Of a DNA stretch of 7,237 nucleotides, positions 5,581-7,237 are shown piece after piece. Origin of the DNA: Phycisphaerales bacterium (GTDB taxonomy: Bacteria > Planctomycetota > Phycisphaerae > Phycisphaerales > Phycisphaeraceae). The first letter of the stretch is position 1, and the number at the start of each line of letters is the position of its first letter. Location: NCBI GenBank assembly GCA_012031455.1, contig JAAUTM010000061.1, positions 1-7,237 on the forward strand, written 5' to 3'. The notes beneath the pieces were generated by a model, which saw nothing but the letters and a program-made list of their open reading frames with translations, made no database searches and was not told the origin of the DNA. The translations under genes were made by a program, and so were the position numbers.

Positions 5581-7237
5581 TCAACTCATCGCCATGCGCC
5601 GCAGCACTGTCTGCAAGATACCCCCGTTGCGGTAGTAGTCCACTTCCACGGGAGTATCGATCCGGCAAACAACATCAAAAACTATCGGTACACCCGACCC
5701 ATCAGGCCGACGGGCTGTGACCTTGATGAGCTGCTTGGGTTTCACGGCATCATCGACTGCGATATCGAACACTTCATCACCCTTCAAACCCAGCGTCGCA
5801 GCCGACTGCCCCGGCTGATAGCACAAGGGGAGCACGCCCATACCCACCAGGTTGCTGCGGTGAATGCGCTCGAAACTCTCGGCTATCACAGCCCGCACTC
5901 CCAGCAAAAACACCCCCTTGGCAGCCCAGTCCCGCGAGCTGCCCCATGCCCATAGTCCTTGCCCGCCAGCACCATCAGTGGCGTGCCCTTTTGCTGGTAA
6001 TTGACACTTGCTTCGTAAATCGATTTGACCTGACCATCCATGTAATCGGTGGTCCAGCCGCCTTCGGTCCCGGGCGCCAGCTGATTTTTCACCCGGATGT
6101 TGGCGTACGTGCCACGAGTCATGACCCGGTCGTTGCCACGACGCGAGCCGTAGCTGTTGAACATCGACACCGGCACACCGTGTTCGATGAGGTACTTGCC
6201 AGCCGGTGAATCCTTCTTAATTGATCCGGCCGGGCTGATGTGATCCGTCGTCACGCTGTCGGCTACCTTCACCAGACAGCGTGCCCCGGTGATGGCGTTG
6301 ATCGGCGAAGGAGTCGCAGGCAGATCGATGAAATAAGGCGGTTCCTGCACATAGGTTGATTTTTCATCCCACGCAAAAGATCGCTGGGGGTGCTGGCAAT
6401 CGCCTGCCATTCTTTGGATCCAGCGCTGACCCCTGCGTACTCGGTTTCAAATTGCTTGCGTTGCACGCTGCGGGCCACGACATCGGCCACTTCCTGCTGC
6501 GTCGGCCAGAGGTTCGCTGATGTAAACAGGTTGTCCTTTTTTCGGGCCGACCGTGGCGATTGCCGATGGGGTCCTTGGTCAAGTCCACATTCATGTTCCC
6601 CGCCAGAGCGTAAGCCACCACCAAGGGCGGACTGGCCAGGTAATTGGCCTTGACCTCCGCATGGACGCGCCCTTCAAAATTGCGATTGCCCGAAAGCACC
6701 GAAGCCACCACGAGGTTGCCCGCACCGATGGCTTTTGAAATCGCCTCCGGTAACGGCCCGCTGTTGCCGATGCAGGTGGTGCAACCATAACCCACCGTCT
6801 GAAATCCCAAAGCATCCAGCGCCTTGTCCAGCGCTGCCTCACGAAGGTATTCGGTGACCACTTTCGACCCCGGTGCCAGGGATGTTTTCACCCAGGGTTT
6901 GCGGGACAAACCATGAGCCACCGCTTTTTGGGCCACCAGCCCGGCTGCGATCATCACATCCGGATTGCTGGTGTTGGTACAACTGGTGATGGCGGCAATC
7001 ACCACTGCGCCGTGTTTGAGTTCAAATGATTGGCCATCCATCTCCGTGGGTACTGCTTTGAGTAAATCTTCTTCCGTGACGGTCGCTGCCGCAGTCGCCA
7101 CTGCAGTACCGCCAGCCGTGGAAGCTGCTGGTTTTTTAACGCTGCCAGCAATGAACTTAGGCAGTTCCTTTTGCCAAGATGCACGCACACCGCACAGGTC
7201 GATACGGTCCTGCGGCCTGCGCGGCCAGCCAGACGCT
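5581..7237 (-). CDS. acnA: Aconitate hydratase AcnA, C-terminal portion (five frameshifts; runs off the right edge)
   Basis: AcnA interconverts citrate and isocitrate through a [4Fe-4S] cluster. About 550 residues are visible, and the N-terminal part lies beyond the edge. Cluster ligands are present: Cys in [10 protein letters not shown] (codon 6979-6981) and both Cys in [14 protein letters not shown] (6781-6783 and 6772-6774). Further signatures are [65 protein letters not shown] (after repair) and [19 protein letters not shown]. Indels inferred, given on the plus strand: a missing G at 7223-7224 (restores LAGPRRPQDR), an extra T in T6 6537-6542 (restores EKGQPVYIS), an extra T at 6513-6514 (restores [11 protein letters not shown]), a missing A at 6375-6378 (restores [12 protein letters not shown]) and a missing C at 5942-5945. 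The stop is at 5581. An Ala/Thr-rich insert follows [10 protein letters not shown], before the cluster-binding region. Confidence 0.95.

Noticed and set aside
5581..7237. Programmed ribosomal frameshifting or real pseudogenes as the cause of the broken frames
   Set aside because: There are too many sites in too many unrelated genes, in both directions and without slippery-site architecture, while all catalytic residues remain intact. Sequencing indels explain them more simply.

Overview
The window carries six protein genes of a bacterium of moderate to fairly high G+C (judged by eye). Five are recognisable as conserved families or domain proteins; the sixth is a lipoprotein of unknown function that may be lineage-restricted. 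A seventh, partial gene for an exported protein lies at the left edge. A typical lipobox protein points to a Gram-negative-type envelope. MqnD shows that menaquinone is made by the futalosine route, and a bacterial AcnA-type aconitase indicates a citric-acid or glyoxylate cycle. The overall look (lipoprotein family, GC-rich dispersed hairpin repeat, few Shine-Dalgarno sequences) reminds me of Planctomycetota, perhaps Phycisphaerae. That is an impression, not something the sequence proves.

Layout from left to right: (1) minus strand, 1-238, N-terminal part of an exported protein with a CxxC just after the signal peptide; (2) minus strand, 467-1170, a TlyA/FtsJ-type rRNA 2'-O-methyltransferase lacking the usual N-terminal S4 domain; (3) minus strand, 1189-2255, a receiver plus GGDEF diguanylate cyclase only 18 bases upstream of tlyA, so probably co-transcribed with it; (4) a divergent intergenic region, 2256-2460; (5) plus strand, 2461-3193, an unknown lipoprotein whose corrected reading frame overlaps mqnD by ATGA; (6) plus strand, 3190-4078, mqnD; (7) a convergent intergenic region with a 23-bp-period repeat and a 13-bp perfect hairpin; (8) minus strand, 4209-5370, purK; (9) an intergenic region with a 23-bp perfect inverted repeat; (10) minus strand, 5581 to the right edge, the C-terminal part of acnA.

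The most conspicuous property is technical. All six recognisable coding regions are broken by single-base frameshifts, about thirteen in total, and each can be repaired by adding or removing one base in a short homopolymer. Since purK, acnA, mqnD and tlyA would not all decay at once while keeping every active-site residue, I read these as indel errors in an uncorrected read or low-coverage assembly. Coordinates below describe the repaired genes. All repaired lengths come out as whole numbers of codons: TlyA 234, GGDEF protein 354, lipoprotein 243, MqnD 295 and PurK 386 residues.

I see no defence system, CRISPR array, transposase, tRNA or rRNA. The points of biological interest are the degenerate receiver on the diguanylate cyclase, the S4-less TlyA, the lipoprotein-mqnD translational overlap and the two intergenic repeat structures.
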